Source of the DNA: Halothiobacillaceae bacterium | Lineage (GTDB): Bacteria > Pseudomonadota > Gammaproteobacteria > Halothiobacillales > Halothiobacillaceae | NCBI GenBank assembly: GCA_011380105.1 | Contig: DRZW01000126.1 | Span: 1 to 7,609, forward strand | Reading direction: 5' to 3' | Length of the DNA stretch: 7,609 nucleotides | In this document: positions 6,329-7,609 of the stretch, piece by piece | Layout of the letters: every line of letters starts with the position of its first letter | How positions within the stretch are numbered: position 1 is the first letter of the stretch | Program-made: the position numbers and the translations under genes | Notes under the pieces: generated by a model | Told to the model about the DNA's origin: nothing | Seen by the model: the letters and a program-made list of their open reading frames with translations, nothing else | The model's database searches: none

Positions 6329-6506
6329 CTAATTATGACGGTTGTGGACCGGTTTGGAGAAGTCTATTGATGATGAGGGCATGTACACCGTTAAAACCCA
6401 CAACCTGGTTGGTGTACCAATATACGGAGCGGGCTTTTAACCGTGATGGGTAAACAGTCGGCGGAAAGCGGCCGCTAGGTTTGGCCCCGGTTTTTTGGTT
6501 AATTGA

Positions 6507-6520
6507 GATCGTTAACGATC
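6507..6520. repeat. perfect 14-bp palindrome after the BolA-family gene
   Basis: GATCGTTAACGATC starts six bases beyond the stop of the BolA-family gene on the minus strand. As RNA it gives a 5-bp stem with the loop UUAA, but no U-run follows, so it is not a normal terminator. It could bind a protein or help 3'-end stability of the rnd-bolA mRNA. Confidence 0.35.
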
Positions 6521-6526
6521 CTGGAT

Positions 6527-6751
6527 TTAATTTTGGGGCGTGCGGGTATCGTAAGATACCGCATGCAGCTCACCGGAATCCAGCGCCGGTTTTAAGATGT
6601 TATTTAGCATTTGGTGTTGTTGCAGCAGGGTTTTGCCAGAAAATGCGCTACTGGTTACCGCAATCCGAAAATTACAACCCTCACCGTCGGGTCGAACCTC
6701 GGCATCGGGGAGTTCTGCCTGAATCATGCGAATAATGTCTTGATCGGTCAT
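6527..6751 (-). CDS. BolA family protein (IbaG-like), short form
   Basis: A 74-residue cytoplasmic protein of the BolA family, small proteins that pair with monothiol glutaredoxins to handle [2Fe-2S] clusters or act in stress responses. The alpha-beta pattern is visible: MTDQDIIRMIQAELP (1-15), strand region GEGCNFRIAVTSSAF (24-38), helix TLLQQHQMLNNILKPAL (41-57) and the signature ELHAVSYDTRTP (61-72). His63 is the conserved C-terminal His that can ligate a shared cluster. It is more like IbaG (YrbA) than BolA, but ends about ten residues earlier than E. coli IbaG, after TPQN. The ATG is four bases beyond the rnd stop, so the two are very likely one operon. No clear Shine-Dalgarno is seen, which fits coupled translation. 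Confidence 0.85.
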   Translation of the reverse strand: MTDQDIIRMIQAELPDAEVRPDGEGCNFRIAVTSSAFSGKTLLQQHQMLNNILKPALDSGELHAVSYDTRTPQN

Positions 6752-6755
6752 GTTT

Positions 6756-7609
6756 TTACAAGCTGGGTGTGAAGGAATGTTGGTTTAATATGTCGCAAGC
6801 GAGTCGTTCGGCCAGTAATTGCTGGCGCCAGCCTCGGCTGATCCGTCCCTTTTTGCCATCCGATTGCAGATAAACCCTGAGATCAGATCGATTTGCCAGC
6901 CGAGACGGGGTGATGCTGTGCTCTACTGCAACTGCATCGACAATCTGCGACCATGATTTTAACAATTCTTTCTCGCTTTGGGACAGTGCGGGTGGCACAG
7001 AGCTGGTCGGTAGTTGCGATTTGGGCTTTTGAGAAACCTGTTTTAACGCTGTTATTAGCTGCTCTTGCTGCGCTTTTGAAAGCTTTAAAGGCGCAATTTG
7101 TCTGGGATAATCAGCGGGGGAGGATGAGGGTTTACCAAGCGTTTGGGCGATGTTCATCAGTACAGCATCGGGATATACCCAGCGGCGTGGTAAATCGCGT
7201 TGTCTGGCAATCTGATCCCGCAGAGCCGCCAGTGTGGCCAGCATGCCCCGAGCCAGTGGTTTGAGTGTCTGGTTGCCGCGAATTTTTTGCCACAACCGTT
7301 CGGGTTTGGGCGGTGCGCTGACAGCCTTTCGTAGCGCTTGCATCTCCTCATCCATCCAGTCCTGTTTTCCTTGCTGTTTGAGCTGCGCTGAGAGCTGCCG
7401 AACCAGTTCGCGCAGGTAGAAGGCATCGGCGGCGGCATAGTCTAACTGCGCTGTGCTCAGTGGCCGTGCTAACCAGTCGCTGCGGTTTTGCTCTTTGCAG
7501 AGTCTAACCCCCAGTAATTGCTCAACCAGAAACCGATAACTGGGTTGGTGGGCGATGCCGAGTAACTCGGCGGCAATCTGGGTGTCGAATAGATTCTCGG
7601 GTAGTGTAC
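6756..7609 (-). CDS. rnd: ribonuclease D, N-terminus beyond the window
   Basis: The 3' exonuclease that trims tRNA precursors, cytoplasmic. The frame is open to the window edge and gives 283 residues; against about 375 in E. coli, roughly 90-100 N-terminal residues with the Exo I and Exo II metal ligands are missing only because the window ends. What remains of the DEDD nuclease domain is ENLFDTQIAAELLG (4-17), RSDWLARPLS (42-51) and Exo III with Tyr57 and Asp61 in YAAAD. The HRDC domain is about 102-170 (RDLPRRWVYPD at 137-147), and a second HRDC-like part is about 210-280 (GWRQQLLAERL at 259-269), joined by a Lys/Pro/Ser-rich linker. An internal ATG at 7355 is not the true start because the nuclease domain continues upstream in frame. 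The BolA-family gene follows after four bases. Confidence 0.96.
   Translation of the reverse strand, partial: TLPENLFDTQIAAELLGIAHQPSYRFLVEQLLGVRLCKEQNRSDWLARPLSTAQLDYAAADAFYLRELVRQLSAQLKQQGKQDWMDEEMQALRKAVSAPPKPERLWQKIRGNQTLKPLARGMLATLAALRDQIARQRDLPRRWVYPDAVLMNIAQTLGKPSSSPADYPRQIAPLKLSKAQQEQLITALKQVSQKPKSQLPTSSVPPALSQSEKELLKSWSQIVDAVAVEHSITPSRLANRSDLRVYLQSDGKKGRISRGWRQQLLAERLACDILNQHSFTPSL

Larger units (their letters stand above)
6108..6526. other. gene-free stretch with several dyads
   Basis: These 419 bases between the BolA-family and SpeE-like genes have no convincing gene on either strand. They contain a 15-bp dyad (6151-6165), an 8-bp inverted repeat (6169-6208), an imperfect hairpin (6298-6328), the palindrome AGCGGCCGCT (6467-6476), a 14-bp palindrome (6507-6520) and short protein-like frames (notably 6335-6440). 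A minus-strand promoter for the SpeE-like gene should lie here; the best candidate is TTTAAG and TATTGT spaced by 17 bases (about 6184-6212), which is weak. Confidence 0.5.

Noticed and set aside
6467..6500. Possible terminator formed by the GCGGCCGC palindrome, GGCCCC and the T-run at 6491-6496
   Set aside because: Only about four base pairs can form between the arms, and no plus-strand gene ends just upstream.
6481..6735. Plus-strand open frame of 84 codons
   Set aside because: Most of it is antisense to the BolA-family gene, which has clear family motifs and an operon partner.
6953..7438. Other open frames on both strands over the rnd region
   Set aside because: They are out of frame with the RNase D translation, which keeps the Exo III and HRDC motifs across the whole stretch.

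Overview
The window looks like ordinary housekeeping DNA from a gammaproteobacterium. NadA matches the E. coli type very closely, the DUF502 gene lies next to aspS as in many gammaproteobacteria, RNase D has the E. coli type layout (DEDD exonuclease, HRDC, second HRDC-like domain), and all three tRNA genes encode their CCA ends. Base composition looks moderate. I cannot name the genus. No mobile element gene, CRISPR array or phage gene is visible.

Layout. Positions 1-482 hold no convincing gene: there is a possible broken 3' gene end (3-217), a hairpin (276-295) and a promoter (420-447). From 483 the plus strand carries two small inner-membrane proteins that are almost contiguous (DUF3429, then DUF502), then a 150-base leader and aspS. 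A hairpin terminator (3659-3687) separates aspS from nadA. After nadA comes a strong promoter of the stable-RNA type (UP-like A/T tracts, TTGCAT, TAGAAT, GC-rich discriminator). It drives a tight tRNA cluster, Gly(GCC)-Val(TAC)-Asp(GTC), closed by a perfect 13-bp terminator hairpin that can work in both directions. Everything to the right is on the minus strand: a spermidine-synthase-like SAM-fold protein (5322-6107), a gene-free stretch of 419 bases with several dyads and protein-like scraps (6108-6526), a short BolA-family protein and the C-terminal three quarters of RNase D, which runs off the window end.

How the parts relate. Most of the genes serve tRNA and translation: tRNA genes, a charging enzyme and the tRNA 3' processing nuclease RNase D. 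NadA makes quinolinate for NAD and needs a [4Fe-4S] cluster; BolA-family proteins work with monothiol glutaredoxins in Fe-S handling, but nothing here links the two directly. The most specific biochemical prediction is that this AspRS is non-discriminating: it has the RRRDHGG motif with His where E. coli has Leu30. It would then also charge tRNA-Asn with Asp, and the genome should carry GatCAB.

I found no credible new multi-gene system. The items most worth a check are the AspRS specificity, the catalytic status of the SpeE-like protein and the eroded-looking sequence in the two gene-free stretches.
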